DNA of 56,648 nt from Neisseriaceae bacterium (GTDB lineage Bacteria; Pseudomonadota; Gammaproteobacteria; Burkholderiales; UBA11063): contig CANFGS010000012.1 of assembly GCA_947446595.1 (NCBI GenBank), forward strand, positions 1 to 56,648. The letters are read 5' to 3'. The notes under the pieces are model-generated. The model was not told the DNA's origin, searched no databases, and saw only the letters and a list, made by a program, of their open reading frames with translations. Positions 9,757-20,568 of the stretch are shown here, one piece after another; within the stretch, counting starts at the first letter, position 1; every line of letters starts with the position of its first letter. The position numbers and the translations under genes are program-made.

Positions 9757-10884
9757 ATGCTAAAAGTTGCTATTATCGCTGGAGAGCCATCTGGTGATAT
9801 GTTAGCTGCACGACTAATTCATGAGTTGCAATCTAAGGCTCAAGTAGAGTTTATTGGTATTGGTGGTGAATTGATGAAATTAGAAGGATTTCATTCATCA
9901 TACAATATGGAAATACTGTCAGTTGGTGGTTATGGTCTTGATGTACTTAAGGCCATCCCCAAAATCTTATCTATTCGTCTAAAAATAATAAAACAAATTA
10001 TCGATTTCAAACCAGATGTATTTATTGGAGTTGATGCTCCAGATTTTAATTTCTATGTAGAAAAAAAACTCAAACAAAATGGAATTAAAACAGTGCATTA
10101 TGTAAGCCCTACTATCTGGGCTTGGCGTTATAATCGAATCTTTAAAATCAAAAAATCTACCGATTTGATGTTATGTTTGTTTCCTATGGAAGAAGCGCTA
10201 TATAGAAAAGAAAATATCAAAGCTAAATATATTGGGCATCACTTAGCTGATCAGATTGAGATGGATATTGATACGAATTACTATAAAACCAAACTAAATT
10301 TAAGTGGCACTGTATTTTGTGTGCTTTTTGGTAGTCGTAAGAGTGAGATTAATAGCTTTGCTAAGATTTTCATTGAAACTTGTAACCTAATTCATAAAAC
10401 GATACCCGATGCTGTATTTGTTTGTCCAATGGTAAATAAGTCCCTGCATGATTTATTTTTAGAAGTTCTAGAGGCAGTAAATGTTGATTTTAAGTATCAA
10501 GTATTGATAAATCAAACCGGAGATGCTATTAAAGCAAGTGATATGGTGTTAGCTAAAAGCGGTACTGTAACACTAGAAGTTGCACTATGTAAGAAGCCAA
10601 TAATTATTAGTTATAAAGTATCTAAGTTTACTGAATGGTTATTAAAGAAGCGCCTCTATATTAAATTCGTTGGACTACCTAATATTTTATTAAATGAAGA
10701 AGTAGCCCCTGAACTGTTGCAAGATGATGCTAATCCAGAAAATTTAGCAGCAAATTTTGTAGCCTTATATAATAACAAATCCCGCCAAAAATATATGATA
10801 GATAAATTCTATTTCCTACATCAAACTCTAGCAAGAAATGCAAGTGTAGAAGGTGCTAATGCAATTCTTGAATTAATCAATTAA
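9757..10884 (+). CDS. lpxB: Lipid A disaccharide synthase LpxB
   Basis: This 375-residue GT19 glycosyltransferase joins lipid X and UDP-2,3-diacylglucosamine into the lipid A disaccharide at the inner membrane face. Family blocks are IAGEPSGDMLAA at the N-terminus, HYVSPTIWAWRYNRI in the middle and LAKSGTVTLEVAL in the nucleotide-binding half. The ATG follows the lpxA stop with no gap, so it must rely on coupled translation. It is the last gene of the bamA-lpxB run. Confidence 0.95.
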   Translation: MLKVAIIAGEPSGDMLAARLIHELQSKAQVEFIGIGGELMKLEGFHSSYNMEILSVGGYGLDVLKAIPKILSIRLKIIKQIIDFKPDVFIGVDAPDFNFYVEKKLKQNGIKTVHYVSPTIWAWRYNRIFKIKKSTDLMLCLFPMEEALYRKENIKAKYIGHHLADQIEMDIDTNYYKTKLNLSGTVFCVLFGSRKSEINSFAKIFIETCNLIHKTIPDAVFVCPMVNKSLHDLFLEVLEAVNVDFKYQVLINQTGDAIKASDMVLAKSGTVTLEVALCKKPIIISYKVSKFTEWLLKKRLYIKFVGLPNILLNEEVAPELLQDDANPENLAANFVALYNNKSRQKYMIDKFYFLHQTLARNASVEGANAILELIN

Positions 10885-10892
10885 AAAATCAT

Positions 10893-10918
10893 CTTGAAAA
10901 ATCTGAACTCATCCATAT
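10893..10918 (+). promoter_or_regulatory. Sigma32-like promoter of grpE
   Basis: CTTGAA (10893-10898), part of CTTGAAAAA, is followed after 12 bases by ATCCATAT. The enterobacterial sigma32 consensus is CTTGAA and CCCCATnT with a slightly longer spacer. The match is therefore good in the -35 and partial in the -10. It lies about 40 bp upstream of the grpE start. Confidence 0.55.
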
Positions 10919-10957
10919 ATATACTCTAGTATCAAACAATTTTGTGAAAGGTAAATT

Positions 10958-11515
10958 ATGAGTGATGAGAAAACAACTCACGATAACATGGATAATGAGC
11001 TTCTAAATGAAGATGAAATGAACACTGAGTCTTCTGAGAAAGCTGAGATAGAAGCAACTAACACTGATGAAGATCGTTTGGCACACTTAGAACAACAAGT
11101 TGTCGAATTAAATGACAAATATGTTCGTTCACAAGCAGAAATGCAAAATCTTCATAGACGAAACCTTGATGAACAGAAAAAAACTCGTGAATATGCTATT
11201 AGTAGCTTTGCTAAGGAGTTAGTTGCGGTAAAAGACTATCTGGAAATGGCATTGAAAGATGAAACTGGCAATTTTGAAATGCTAAAGATGGGTGTTGATC
11301 TAACATTGAAACAATTGGTTCAAGTTTTTGAAGGTCAAAAGATTATAGAAATTACTCCTAAAGCTGGAGATAAACTAGATCCGCATAAACACCAAGCAAT
11401 GAATACAGTTGAGAGTGAAGGACAAGAGCCAAATACTATCGTATCAGTTATGCAAAAAGGTTATGTATTACATGATAGAGTTTTGCGCCCTGCGATGGTG
11501 ACTGTTGCAAAATAA
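10958..11515 (+). CDS. grpE: Nucleotide exchange factor GrpE
   Basis: This 185-residue cochaperone releases ADP from DnaK. An acidic, disordered N-terminus (about 1-40) is followed by the long dimerising helix (HLEQQVVELNDKYVRSQAEM) and the C-terminal beta-wing, with DKLDPHKHQAM and GYVLHDRVLRPAMV. Length is typical. A sigma32-like promoter lies upstream, and dnaK follows after 73 bp with a second candidate promoter. Confidence 0.95.
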   Translation: MSDEKTTHDNMDNELLNEDEMNTESSEKAEIEATNTDEDRLAHLEQQVVELNDKYVRSQAEMQNLHRRNLDEQKKTREYAISSFAKELVAVKDYLEMALKDETGNFEMLKMGVDLTLKQLVQVFEGQKIIEITPKAGDKLDPHKHQAMNTVESEGQEPNTIVSVMQKGYVLHDRVLRPAMVTVAK

Positions 11516-11528
11516 ATAAATATTAATA

Positions 11529-11556
11529 CTTGAAAAATAACAATTAAACCTTACTT
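11529..11556 (+). promoter_or_regulatory. Sigma32-like promoter of dnaK
   Basis: CTTGAA (11529-11534), again within CTTGAAAAA, is followed after 14 bases by CCTTACTT. The -35 fits the heat-shock consensus exactly; the -10 keeps only the leading CC and some of the rest. A GAGGA ribosome site lies 8 bases before the dnaK ATG. Confidence 0.5.
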
Positions 11557-11588
11557 TATATATTAGTCAATTTTAGAGGACAAAAATT

Positions 11589-13520
11589 ATGGGAAAAATT
11601 ATCGGGATAGATTTGGGTACAACCAATTCATGTGTGTCGGTTATCGAAAATGGACAACCAAAAGTAATAGAAAATGCCGAAGGTGGTAGAACTACTCCTT
11701 CAATTATCGCTTATACTAAAGATGGCGAAATTTTGGTAGGTGCTCCTGCTAAGCGTCAAGCTGTTACGAATCCAAGAAACACAATTTATGCTTCAAAGCG
11801 TCTAATTGGGCGTCGTTTTGAAGAAAAAGAAGTACAAAAAGATATTAATCTAATGCCATATAGCATTGTTAAAGCTAGTAATGGTGATGCTTGGATTAAA
11901 GTTGATGAAGAAGAATTAGCTCCTCCTCAAATATCTGCTGAAATTCTTAAGAAGATGAAAAAAACTGCAGAAGACTATCTAGGTGAAGCGGTAACAGAAG
12001 CTGTTATTACAGTTCCTGCTTACTTTAATGATAGCCAACGTCAAGCAACTAAAGATGCGGGACGTATTGCTGGACTTGATGTAAAACGTATCATCAATGA
12101 GCCAACTGCTGCTGCACTTGCTTTTGGATTGTCTAAAAAAGCCGGACACGATCGTAAGATTGCGGTATATGACTTAGGTGGTGGTACCTTTGATATTTCT
12201 ATTATTGAAATTGCTGATGTGGATGGTGAGAGTCAATTTGAAGTACTATCTACTAATGGTGACACATTCTTAGGTGGTGAAGATTTTGACCAACGCTTGA
12301 TTGATCATATTATTACTGAGTTCCAAAAAGAGCAGGGTATTGATCTTAAAAAAGATGTTATGGCATTACAACGTCTAAAAGATGCTGCAGAAAAAGCTAA
12401 GATTGAGTTATCTTCATCACAACAAACTGAAATTAACTTACCATATATTACTATGGATGCTAGTGGGCCTAAACATTTGGTTATGAAATTAACTCGTTCC
12501 AAACTTGAGTCTTTGGTTGATGAGTTAGTAGAGCGTACGATTGAGCCATGCCGTATTGCTATGAAAGATGCGGGCGTTAAACCTGAAGATATTAGTGATG
12601 TAATTTTGGTTGGTGGTCAAACTCGTATGCCAAAAGTGCAAGAGAAAGTAAAAGAATTCTTTGGAAAAGAGCCAAGAAAAGATGTGAATCCTGATGAAGC
12701 TGTAGCTGTTGGCGCGGCTATTCAAGGTTCAGTTCTGTCTGGAGACCGTAAAGACGTACTATTACTTGATGTAACGCCATTATCTCTTGGTATTGAGACT
12801 ATGGGTAGTGTTATGACTAAGCTTATTAATAAGAATACTACTATTCCTACTAAAGCTTCTCAAGTATTCTCAACGGCAGAAGATAATCAAACAGCGGTGA
12901 CAATACATGTACTTCAAGGTGAGCGTCAAGTAGCTAGTGGTAATAAGAGTTTGGGACAATTTAATCTAACAGATATTCCTCCTGCTTCTCGTGGTATGCC
13001 ACAAATTGAAGTTACATTTGATATTGATGCCAATGGTATCTTACATGTATCAGCTAAAGATAAAGCAACTGGTAAAGAGAATAAGATTACTATTCAAGCA
13101 AGTTCTGGTTTATCTGAAGATGAGATTCAGCAAATGGTTAAAGATGCTGAAGCTCATGCGGATGAAGATAAGAAAATTACTGAATTAGTAGCTGCTAGAA
13201 ATAGTGCTGATGCTATGGTACATTCAGTTAAGAAATCATTAACTGAACATGGTGATAAAATTGATGCTAGTGAGAAAGAAAAAATCGAAGCAGCAATTAG
13301 TGCTGTAGAAGAAGCATTGAAATCTGATGATAAAGCTAATATTGAAGCTAAAGTAAATGAACTTATGACAGCTTCACAAAAAATTGGCGAAATGGCGTAT
13401 AAGGATATGCAAGGTGCAGCTGATGCAGGATCTAGTAATCATGAAGAACAACCATCTTCAGCAAACGCTAAAGATGATGTTATTGATGCTGAATATACAG
13501 AGGGCACTGATAAGAAGTAA
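11589..13520 (+). CDS. dnaK: Chaperone DnaK (Hsp70)
   Basis: This 643-residue Hsp70 has all hallmarks: [13 protein letters not shown] at the N-terminus, [13 protein letters not shown] in the ATPase domain, the interdomain region [11 protein letters not shown], a beta-sandwich substrate domain, a helical lid and the terminal [10 protein letters not shown]. With GrpE and DnaJ it folds and rescues proteins in the cytoplasm. No dnaJ follows: the gene ends in a strong terminator and the next gene faces it. DnaJ must therefore be encoded elsewhere. Confidence 0.98.
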   Translation: MGKIIGIDLGTTNSCVSVIENGQPKVIENAEGGRTTPSIIAYTKDGEILVGAPAKRQAVTNPRNTIYASKRLIGRRFEEKEVQKDINLMPYSIVKASNGDAWIKVDEEELAPPQISAEILKKMKKTAEDYLGEAVTEAVITVPAYFNDSQRQATKDAGRIAGLDVKRIINEPTAAALAFGLSKKAGHDRKIAVYDLGGGTFDISIIEIADVDGESQFEVLSTNGDTFLGGEDFDQRLIDHIITEFQKEQGIDLKKDVMALQRLKDAAEKAKIELSSSQQTEINLPYITMDASGPKHLVMKLTRSKLESLVDELVERTIEPCRIAMKDAGVKPEDISDVILVGGQTRMPKVQEKVKEFFGKEPRKDVNPDEAVAVGAAIQGSVLSGDRKDVLLLDVTPLSLGIETMGSVMTKLINKNTTIPTKASQVFSTAEDNQTAVTIHVLQGERQVASGNKSLGQFNLTDIPPASRGMPQIEVTFDIDANGILHVSAKDKATGKENKITIQASSGLSEDEIQQMVKDAEAHADEDKKITELVAARNSADAMVHSVKKSLTEHGDKIDASEKEKIEAAISAVEEALKSDDKANIEAKVNELMTASQKIGEMAYKDMQGAADAGSSNHEEQPSSANAKDDVIDAEYTEGTDKK

Positions 13521-13536
13521 TTTTACTTAGTGTACT

Positions 13537-13569
13537 AAAAAACCTGAGGATACTTACCTCAGGTTTTTT
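13537..13569. terminator. Bidirectional rho-independent terminator
   Basis: AAAAAACCTGAGG and CCTCAGGTTTTTT form a perfect 13-bp stem around a 7-base loop. It has A/T runs on both sides, so it works in both directions. It lies between dnaK (plus) and the end of the FUSC-family gene (minus). Confidence 0.92.
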
Positions 13570-13574
13570 TATGT

Positions 13575-14606
13575 TTAATCAATTTTTTTTGGGGCTTTAG
13601 GTGCTTTGGATTTATTTAATTTATGTGTAATTAAAACAACTATTGCTGCAATACTAACCCCAACTAGCGTATCTAAGCCACGCGCTTCGGTAATTAAAAT
13701 TCCTTGAGGATCGATTATATTTAACGAAATTGTAATCATTGCGGTTAGAAAAAATGCGTATGCCCCATAATGCTTGGCAAGTGAGGTTACCATCAAAAAA
13801 TTAATTGGCAATAATAAGAGTGTAAGCAATAATTTGTCATGAATAAAGTATATTAAAATTAAAGCAAGTATACTTCCTAATAATGTTCCGGCAAAACGAT
13901 ATTTCATACGCTCCCAAGCAAAGTCATTATCAATTTTTAAGACAATCAAGGTAGTCATGGGCACACAGTAGGCCTGGTTAAAGTGAAAAAGAATTGCTAA
14001 TAAATAACCTCCTAAAACTGCTATTGAAAGACGAATTGCAAAACTCCAATGGGTTTTATTGAAGTTAAAAAGTGTTTTGCTTTCTTCGTAATCTGTGTTT
14101 TTCAAATCATAATATAAACTATGTATATATCCACTTAGTGTCATAATTACTCCCCCAAAAATGAAAGCTATACCGTACCCGATACTACCTTCAAATGTTG
14201 TAGGAAAATTAGATCCAATAATAAAAATTGATGCTGTAAATAGGATTGTATTTGCAGGTAAACTTTTGGCGCTACTACTAAGGGCAACCAAAAGCATAAA
14301 TAGCATTATTCCTATAGACATTAACCAGATATTTTGACTTGCCATACTGCCAAGAATTAATGCTACACCGCTCGAGAAGCTCATCAATAAACCAAATGAT
14401 ATACGGCGTTTGGTTGAATACTTAATTCCGATAGTTTCGATAAGTCCAACTATAAAAACAGCAATGGCTGCACAAATAAAAGCTGGATGATACCCAGGTA
14501 TATATAGATATGCAAGATAACATAGAGTATTAAGAATACTTAGACGCAGTGCTAAGTGTCGGACATCTGTTTCAAAACTTATAAAATGCTTATATAAGTG
14601 TAGCAT
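13575..14606 (-). CDS. FUSC-family inner-membrane protein
   Basis: This 343-residue protein is very hydrophobic, with about ten predicted membrane segments in two clusters of five joined by a soluble stretch near residues 165-190. The pattern, including RFAGTLLGSILALILIYF in the second half, fits the fusaric acid resistance (FUSC/AaeB) superfamily, whose members export aromatic acids or have unknown roles. It is about half the size of full AaeB proteins, so it resembles the short FUSC-type (YccS/YhfK core) forms. No partner membrane fusion protein is adjacent. Substrate unknown. Confidence 0.7.
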   Translation of the reverse strand: MLHLYKHFISFETDVRHLALRLSILNTLCYLAYLYIPGYHPAFICAAIAVFIVGLIETIGIKYSTKRRISFGLLMSFSSGVALILGSMASQNIWLMSIGIMLFMLLVALSSSAKSLPANTILFTASIFIIGSNFPTTFEGSIGYGIAFIFGGVIMTLSGYIHSLYYDLKNTDYEESKTLFNFNKTHWSFAIRLSIAVLGGYLLAILFHFNQAYCVPMTTLIVLKIDNDFAWERMKYRFAGTLLGSILALILIYFIHDKLLLTLLLLPINFLMVTSLAKHYGAYAFFLTAMITISLNIIDPQGILITEARGLDTLVGVSIAAIVVLITHKLNKSKAPKAPKKID

Positions 14607-14686
14607 TTACATATCCTATACTTAGACAAGAATAAAGTCGGAACCTTTTCATAAGTGATTTCCTTAATAAAAATCAGTTGTATGAA

Positions 14687-14695
14687 ATTATAGCA
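14687..14695 (-). promoter_or_regulatory. Extended -10 promoter upstream of the FUSC gene
   Basis: On the minus strand the sequence reads TGCTATAAT, a perfect -10 hexamer with the TGn extension and no good -35. It lies about 80 bp upstream of the FUSC-family start. The rest of the 245-bp gap up to rluF holds no convincing gene. Confidence 0.4.
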
Positions 14696-14851
14696 CATAT
14701 ATTTAAGTGCGTTCTTATAAATACAAGGAAATTAACTATTGCTTTATGCTAATATATTTACCGTGAATACTAGAAATAATCTGATCTTTGAAAGATATAT
14801 CATGAAATATAAAGCCCTGGTAACTGCGTATTTGGAGTTTAAAGATATCTT

Positions 14852-15535
14852 ATGGTTAGACTAAATAAACATCTAAAAGACCTTGGCATTTGTTCGAGGC
14901 GCCAAGCTGATGAATTTATTGCGAATGGCTATGTTTTAGTTAATGGGCAAGTAGTTACTGAAATGGGTTTCAGAGTTAACCCTGATAATGATGTAGTTAC
15001 TGTAACAGCTAAAGTAGATGAAGCGATATCTGAGTTTCGATATATTTTACTCAATAAACCAGTTGGTTATGTTTGTAGTAAAAGCACTCTTGATGGTAAA
15101 AATATTTTTGAATTATTGCCAGATATCAAAAATCTTACTTATGCTGGACGGCTTGATAAAGATAGCCATGGCTTGCTGATACTCTCTAGTGATGGTAAGT
15201 TTGTATATAGCGTTGCCGCTAGTGAATTCCCCAAGGAGTATATGGTTAGAGTTAATAAGCCGATAACTAAAAACTTTCTGATACAACAAGGCAATGGTAG
15301 TATTAGACTAGATAATAAACAACTAAAACAAGCAATAGTCGAACAAGTAGATGATTTTACTTATAAAATCATTCTCACTGAAGGTGTAAACCGTCAAATA
15401 AGGCGTATGGCAGAAAATCAGGGGTATATAGTTACAGATTTAAAGCGCGTAAGAATCAATGAAATTACGGATACAAATCTTAAAATAGGTTCGTGGCGCG
15501 ACTTAACAATTCAAGAGGTTGCAACCTTCTTATAA
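14852..15535 (+). CDS. RsuA/RluF-family rRNA pseudouridine synthase
   Basis: This 227-residue enzyme has an N-terminal S4 RNA-binding domain (MVRLNKHLKDLGICSRRQAD) and a pseudouridine synthase domain. The catalytic Asp is in AGRLDKDSHGLLIL, and the C-terminal motif is EGVNRQIRRMAENQGY. The short linkerless form and the RQIRRM context resemble RluF, which modifies 23S rRNA, but RsuA-like 16S activity cannot be excluded. A GGAG lies 14 bases upstream of the ATG, a loose spacing. It is apparently monocistronic. Confidence 0.85.
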   Translation: MVRLNKHLKDLGICSRRQADEFIANGYVLVNGQVVTEMGFRVNPDNDVVTVTAKVDEAISEFRYILLNKPVGYVCSKSTLDGKNIFELLPDIKNLTYAGRLDKDSHGLLILSSDGKFVYSVAASEFPKEYMVRVNKPITKNFLIQQGNGSIRLDNKQLKQAIVEQVDDFTYKIILTEGVNRQIRRMAENQGYIVTDLKRVRINEITDTNLKIGSWRDLTIQEVATFL

Positions 15536-15577
15536 TGATTTTCCTCCATTCTAAAAGTTTAGTAAGTGTAAATACTA

Positions 15578-15606
15578 TTCGATTAAGTCTGGTTTTATAT
15601 TATAAT
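15578..15606 (+). promoter_or_regulatory. Possible sigma70 promoter of hemC
   Basis: A perfect TATAAT at 15601-15606 lies 32 bp before the hemC start. A weak TTCGAT -35 lies 17 bases upstream. The -10 is convincing and the -35 is poor. Confidence 0.4.
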
Positions 15607-15637
15607 TCTTCCATAAGTGAACGTCAAAAGATAATAT

Positions 15638-16558
15638 ATGCAAAATACTATACGAATTATTACCAGAAATAGCGAATTAGCTCTGTGGCAAGCGCGTCAT
15701 GTTGCACATAAAATAACTGAATTTTATCCGAAAATAACGACCCAAATAATCGGGATAACTACCGAAGGTGATAGATTTTTGGATTCTAGTTTAGATAAGA
15801 TTGGAGGCAAGGGTTTATTTATTAAGGAATTAGAGAGTTCACTATTAAAAAATGAAGCTGATATTGCTGTTCACTCTCTAAAAGATCTACCAGCAAACCT
15901 CAATTCTAGCTTTATTATAGCCTCAATTCTGGAGCGGGAAGAGTCATCAGATGTTTTAATTTCAAATAAATACCAAAGTATTGAAGATATGCCTAATGGT
16001 GCTGTAATAGGCACTTCTTCACTTAGACGCTCAAGTATTATAAACAAGCACTACCCCAAACTTCAAGTAAAACTCCTTCGTGGAAATATTATAACTAGAA
16101 TCAAGAAACTTGATAATAACGAATATGATGCAATTATATTAGCTAGTGCCGGGGTAAAAAGATTAGGATTAATTAGTCGGATAAAACAATATTTATCCAA
16201 AGATATCTTTATTCCATCAATAGGGCAGGGAGCCCTCGCAATTGAAACGCTTCAAAATAATTACTTTATGGTTGAATTATTAAGTAAACTTACACATCAA
16301 AAAACATTTATAGAAGTCTCTTGTGAACGTGAAGTTGGGAGAGTTCTAGAAGCTAGTTGTAGTGTTCCAATTGGTGTTCATGCAATAATTCAAAATCATA
16401 GTTTAAAATTAGATGCTATAATATTGGATAAAGAAACTGGTTGTTGTGTAAGCTCAGCAATAATCGGTGAAGCTAAAGATTATATTACATTAGCTAGATC
16501 TTCTGCGAGTGAGCTCATAGACAATGGGGCACTTAATATTTTGAAAAAGTATAAATAG
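15638..16558 (+). CDS. hemC: Porphobilinogen deaminase
   Basis: This 306-residue enzyme links four porphobilinogens into hydroxymethylbilane in haem synthesis. It begins IRIITRNSELALWQARHV, and has HSLKDLPA with the active-site region and GTSSLRRSS in domain 1. Cys241 in LEASCSVPIG binds the dipyrromethane cofactor. Length is typical. hemD starts one base after its stop, so the two are translationally linked. Confidence 0.95.
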   Translation: MQNTIRIITRNSELALWQARHVAHKITEFYPKITTQIIGITTEGDRFLDSSLDKIGGKGLFIKELESSLLKNEADIAVHSLKDLPANLNSSFIIASILEREESSDVLISNKYQSIEDMPNGAVIGTSSLRRSSIINKHYPKLQVKLLRGNIITRIKKLDNNEYDAIILASAGVKRLGLISRIKQYLSKDIFIPSIGQGALAIETLQNNYFMVELLSKLTHQKTFIEVSCEREVGRVLEASCSVPIGVHAIIQNHSLKLDAIILDKETGCCVSSAIIGEAKDYITLARSSASELIDNGALNILKKYK

Positions 16559-16559
16559 T

Positions 16560-17288
16560 ATGTATTTAGTTTGTTGTCCAAATCTACATGTACAGTCTGT
16601 GATTGATGGCTTAGCTTCAATCCATGTCACTGGTATAGAACTAAATCTTATGGACATTGAATTTGATAGTCACAACCATATTTTTGTAGAACAAAATTTG
16701 AATCAATTTGATTATGTCATTATTCCATCCCCAACAGTTATTGATTATCTTAAAGATGTTATTAAATTAGCCAAAAAACCAACTTTTATTACAGTTGGCC
16801 CAGCTAGTGCAGCCAAACTATCCAAACTTACTGATAAAGAAGTTATCTATCCAACACTTGGAGCTGGAGGGGCAGCATTATTTAATGAAAAGCTTCTTGA
16901 TTTAGATCTGCAAAATAAAATGGTTTTGGTAATTAAGGGTGATGGTGGTAGTGAACAGCTCTTTTTAAATATGGCAAGACATAATATCAAATGGACAACT
17001 ATTGATATATACAAGAGAATAAAGCACCCAATCGATCCTGATGAGTTTAAAAAAATGCTCCTAATAGATGGGGTTAAAGGTATAATAATTACCAGTGGTA
17101 GTTTGGTAGAATGGTTATTTGAGCAAGCCAAAATCTCCAACTGTGTAGAATTATTAAGAAATTGCTTATTTTTGACTATGCACTCTAGAATAGAGAAAAA
17201 ATTAATTGAACTTGGTGCATTCAAAATATTGCTATCAGAAAGAACTGATAGAAAATCTATAATTGAACTAATCAAAGGTTTAAAATGA
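16560..17288 (+). CDS. hemD: Uroporphyrinogen-III synthase
   Basis: This 242-residue protein is a divergent HemD, which cyclises hydroxymethylbilane with D-ring inversion. The family is poorly conserved. Support comes from position (one base after hemC and overlapping a HemX-like gene), length, and motifs such as DYVIIPSPTVIDYL, FITVGPASAAKL and IIITSGSLVEWLFE at expected places of the two-lobed fold. Confidence 0.85.
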   Translation: MYLVCCPNLHVQSVIDGLASIHVTGIELNLMDIEFDSHNHIFVEQNLNQFDYVIIPSPTVIDYLKDVIKLAKKPTFITVGPASAAKLSKLTDKEVIYPTLGAGGAALFNEKLLDLDLQNKMVLVIKGDGGSEQLFLNMARHNIKWTTIDIYKRIKHPIDPDEFKKMLLIDGVKGIIITSGSLVEWLFEQAKISNCVELLRNCLFLTMHSRIEKKLIELGAFKILLSERTDRKSIIELIKGLK

Positions 17289-18172
17289 CTAATACAGTAA
17301 AATCAAGTAAATTAGGGCTTTTAGCATTATCTATAATCACCATTGGTGGACTTCTATATTTGTCTTATAATCAAGTAAACTCTAATAAAGCACTTAAAAC
17401 CCAAATTGAAATGCTAAAAGCTAGTAATAATGCTCAAGATAAAGCAAATCAGATTATACAAAGTGAGTTTAGTAATTCGATAAGTAAAATAGATAATCAA
17501 GTAGCTAGCTTATCTGGCAAACAAAATAGCGTGATTATATTTCAATTGAATCAACTAATTAGCCTAGCAAATCAAGGTCTTATTGTATATGGTGATATTA
17601 AAGGTAGTATTCGTATATTAAATTATGCTAAAGAAATGCTTGATGGTAATAATGATCCAATCTTTACAGGTGTTAAATTCGCTATTACTAGTGATGTTAC
17701 CAAATTACAATCGCGCCCCAAAGTTGATAGTGTAATTATTAATGGTGAATTAGATAGTTTGGCATCAGTATTATCTAATATGAGTTTAGCTAAAGAATCT
17801 GAGCCAAATGCTATTACTAGAGATACTAAATTAAAGCAGTTTTGGTCAAATATTAAAGAGAGCCTGTTAGGTTTAATTAAGGTAAAACATGTTAGTGCCA
17901 TTGATCTTGACAGGTCCTTGCCTATAGCTATAGATGATATAAAAATGGATATTCTAGGGGCTAAATTAGCAGTTTTACAACATGATGAAGTAAGCTTTGA
18001 ATACAATCTTAAGATGGCACGCCAAATTCTTGGTTTAAGTTTTGCTAATTATACTGGTTTCAAAGAAATTGATGCTAAACTTGAAGCTTTGCAAAAAATC
18101 AATATAAGTAATACAACTGCTGATATTGATGCAACAATTAAAGAATTAAATAAACTAAATAATCTAAAATAA
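17285..18172 (+). CDS. hemX: HemX-like membrane protein
   Basis: This 295-residue protein has one N-terminal membrane anchor ([19 protein letters not shown]), then a helical, Asn/Gln/Lys-rich periplasmic part. The region around [19 protein letters not shown] and the position behind hemD fit the HemX family, often annotated as a uroporphyrinogen-III C-methyltransferase although the methyltransferase domain is absent. Its biochemical role is not established. The start overlaps the hemD stop by 4 bases (ATGA). The HemY partner that often follows is missing. Confidence 0.75.
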   Translation: MTNTVKSSKLGLLALSIITIGGLLYLSYNQVNSNKALKTQIEMLKASNNAQDKANQIIQSEFSNSISKIDNQVASLSGKQNSVIIFQLNQLISLANQGLIVYGDIKGSIRILNYAKEMLDGNNDPIFTGVKFAITSDVTKLQSRPKVDSVIINGELDSLASVLSNMSLAKESEPNAITRDTKLKQFWSNIKESLLGLIKVKHVSAIDLDRSLPIAIDDIKMDILGAKLAVLQHDEVSFEYNLKMARQILGLSFANYTGFKEIDAKLEALQKINISNTTADIDATIKELNKLNNLK

Positions 18173-18201
18173 TAATATACCTAAAGTGGATCATAAATAC
18201 A

Positions 18202-20568
18202 ATGTTACGTCAAACTAAATTTGCTACTAAAAATAGAACTACAATATTACCGGATACATCGGCACGACTAATCAACGATTTTACAGCGGTGCTTTTATTT
18301 GCATTTGCTTTGGTATTAGGCGGAATGTTATTTACTTATTCAGTTAATGATCCATCATGGTTTAGAAGCTCTGATTCTAATATAATTAATAATAAATTTG
18401 GACTTTTAGGTTCTTATACGGCAGATATAATCTTCTCGATATTTGGTCGCTCGGGGTGGTGGTTATTTATTGGTGTTTTCTATCTAGGTTATCGTAAGAT
18501 TATTAGAAGTAGTATTACTACTGGTAATTGGTATATTATTTTTCAGATTGTAAGCTTTATACTACTTTTGATTAGTTCAACTATTCTTGAATATTTAACA
18601 TTATATTATTCTCCAAGTGCTACGTTACATAATGGTAATGGTGGTTTATTAGGAAAAATATTATATAACTATTTTGCTGGTCATTTTGGTTATCTTCAAA
18701 CTACAATAGGAGTGTTTTTAACAACTATTACTTTTTTTGCCTGTACTTTTAGCGTGTCTTTACTTAATCTATCTGAGATAGTTGGTTTTGTTTTGGAGTA
18801 TATGGTTGGTTTGGTAACGCGTTCTAAGGATGTTTTGCCAAATACTAAATTAAATACGAAACCACAGAGTATTATGGAAGTAACTTCAGATGATTTTAGT
18901 AGTCTTCTTGATAATAAAGAATCTAAGCTAGATAAGATGGTTAATAGACGTTTTGGAAAAGATTCAGAAAATAATATTCCATTTATAGTAGAAGATAGCA
19001 AAGAGCATGAAGAAGAGCTAGAGCTTGGTATAGAAGAGCCAAATGTTAAAATAACTAGAACGAGTAAAGCTCCGGTTCAGAGTCATTCTAATGGTGATTT
19101 ACCTAGTACTTCATTACTAAATCCACCGGCATTGCAGTTAGAGACTGTTTCTGCTGAAACGCTAGAGTTTGTATCGATGTCGATAGAGAATAAATTATCT
19201 GAGTTTGGGGTTGAGGCTAAAATCACGAATGCCGAAAGTGGTCCAGTTATTACTAGGTATGAATTATTACCTTCGCGAGGAGTTAGAGGGGACAAAATTG
19301 TTGCCCTAGGTAAAGAAATAGCTCGTGGTTTGGCGCTTACTAATGTACGTATTGTTGAGACGATACCTGGTAAAAACTCAATGGGTATTGAAGTGCCTAA
19401 TTTCAAGCGAAAAATCATATATTTGAAAGAGATTTTTGATTCCCCAGTTTATACTAATAGCCAAAGTAAACTAACTCTTGCTCTCGGCAAGGATATAGCA
19501 GGTAAAGTAGTAGTAACTGACCTTGCTAAAATGCCACATTTATTGGTAGCTGGTACTACTGGGTCTGGTAAATCAGTTGCGGTTAATGCAATGATATTAT
19601 CAATACTCTTTCAAGCTACACCTGATGAAGTTAAATTTATCATGATTGATCCTAAAATGGTAGAATTATCTTTCTATCAGGATATTCCACATCTACTAGC
19701 ACCAGTTGTAACAGATATGATGCAAGCAGCCAATGCTCTAAAATGGACGGTTGGTGAGATGGAGCGTAGGTATAAAGTCATGGCTAAGATTGGCTGTAAG
19801 AATATTAGTTCTTTTAATCAAAAAATTATTGATGCGGATAAAAGTAATAATCCAATTGCTAATCCATTCTCTCGTGATGATGCACCTGAATTTCTAGAAA
19901 AATGGCCATATATTGTGGTTATTATCGATGAGTTAGCTGATTTAATGATGGTAACTGGTAAAAAAATTGAGCAATATATTGCTCGTATTGCCCAAAAAGC
20001 ACGTGCGGTAGGTATTCATTTGATAGTTGCTACTCAAAGACCCTCAGTTGATGTTATTACTGGGCTTATAAAAGCCAATATTCCAGCACGGATTTCATTC
20101 CAAGTATCAAGTAAAATTGATTCAAGAACTATTTTGGATCAAATGGGAGCTGAGACACTACTTGGTCAGGGTGATATGTTATTCTTACAACCAGGATCTG
20201 GATTTCCACAGCGTATTCATGGTGCTTTTGTAAATGATGATGAGTTAAATAAGGTGGTAGAATACCTAAAAACTACGGGTAGCCCAGAGTACGTGGAAGA
20301 AGTGTTAAATGGTGTAGCTGAGGGTGTTGAACTACCTGGATTTGAGGATGAGTCAAATAGTACTGACACTGAAAAAGATCCAATGTTTGATGAAGCGGTT
20401 AAATTTATTTATGATACCAAACGTTGTTCGATAAGTTCTTTACAAACTAGGTTTGGAATTGGGTATAATAGAGCTGCTAGAATAATGGCACATTTGGAAG
20501 ATATTGGTATGGTTAAACGTACTGATAGAGGTGGTTTTGAATTAATTAGAAGGAGCGAAAATGATTAA
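18202..20568 (+). CDS. ftsK: DNA translocase FtsK
   Basis: This 788-residue protein has about four N-terminal membrane segments (residues 25-200) for the division septum, a short acidic linker, and the alpha-beta motor. Walker A is GTTGSGKS at residues 451-458 and Walker B is [13 protein letters not shown]. The gamma winged-helix domain that reads KOPS sites is at the C-terminus ([20 protein letters not shown]). It pumps DNA and activates XerCD at dif during division. The linker is much shorter than in E. coli, as in most species. The stop overlaps the next gene by 8 bases. Confidence 0.95.
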   Translation: MLRQTKFATKNRTTILPDTSARLINDFTAVLLFAFALVLGGMLFTYSVNDPSWFRSSDSNIINNKFGLLGSYTADIIFSIFGRSGWWLFIGVFYLGYRKIIRSSITTGNWYIIFQIVSFILLLISSTILEYLTLYYSPSATLHNGNGGLLGKILYNYFAGHFGYLQTTIGVFLTTITFFACTFSVSLLNLSEIVGFVLEYMVGLVTRSKDVLPNTKLNTKPQSIMEVTSDDFSSLLDNKESKLDKMVNRRFGKDSENNIPFIVEDSKEHEEELELGIEEPNVKITRTSKAPVQSHSNGDLPSTSLLNPPALQLETVSAETLEFVSMSIENKLSEFGVEAKITNAESGPVITRYELLPSRGVRGDKIVALGKEIARGLALTNVRIVETIPGKNSMGIEVPNFKRKIIYLKEIFDSPVYTNSQSKLTLALGKDIAGKVVVTDLAKMPHLLVAGTTGSGKSVAVNAMILSILFQATPDEVKFIMIDPKMVELSFYQDIPHLLAPVVTDMMQAANALKWTVGEMERRYKVMAKIGCKNISSFNQKIIDADKSNNPIANPFSRDDAPEFLEKWPYIVVIIDELADLMMVTGKKIEQYIARIAQKARAVGIHLIVATQRPSVDVITGLIKANIPARISFQVSSKIDSRTILDQMGAETLLGQGDMLFLQPGSGFPQRIHGAFVNDDELNKVVEYLKTTGSPEYVEEVLNGVAEGVELPGFEDESNSTDTEKDPMFDEAVKFIYDTKRCSISSLQTRFGIGYNRAARIMAHLEDIGMVKRTDRGGFELIRRSEND

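Noticed and set aside
14802-14864. 20-codon frame overlapping the start of the pseudouridine synthase gene
   Set aside because: No ribosome site and no recognisable content; such short frames are expected by chance in AT-rich DNA.
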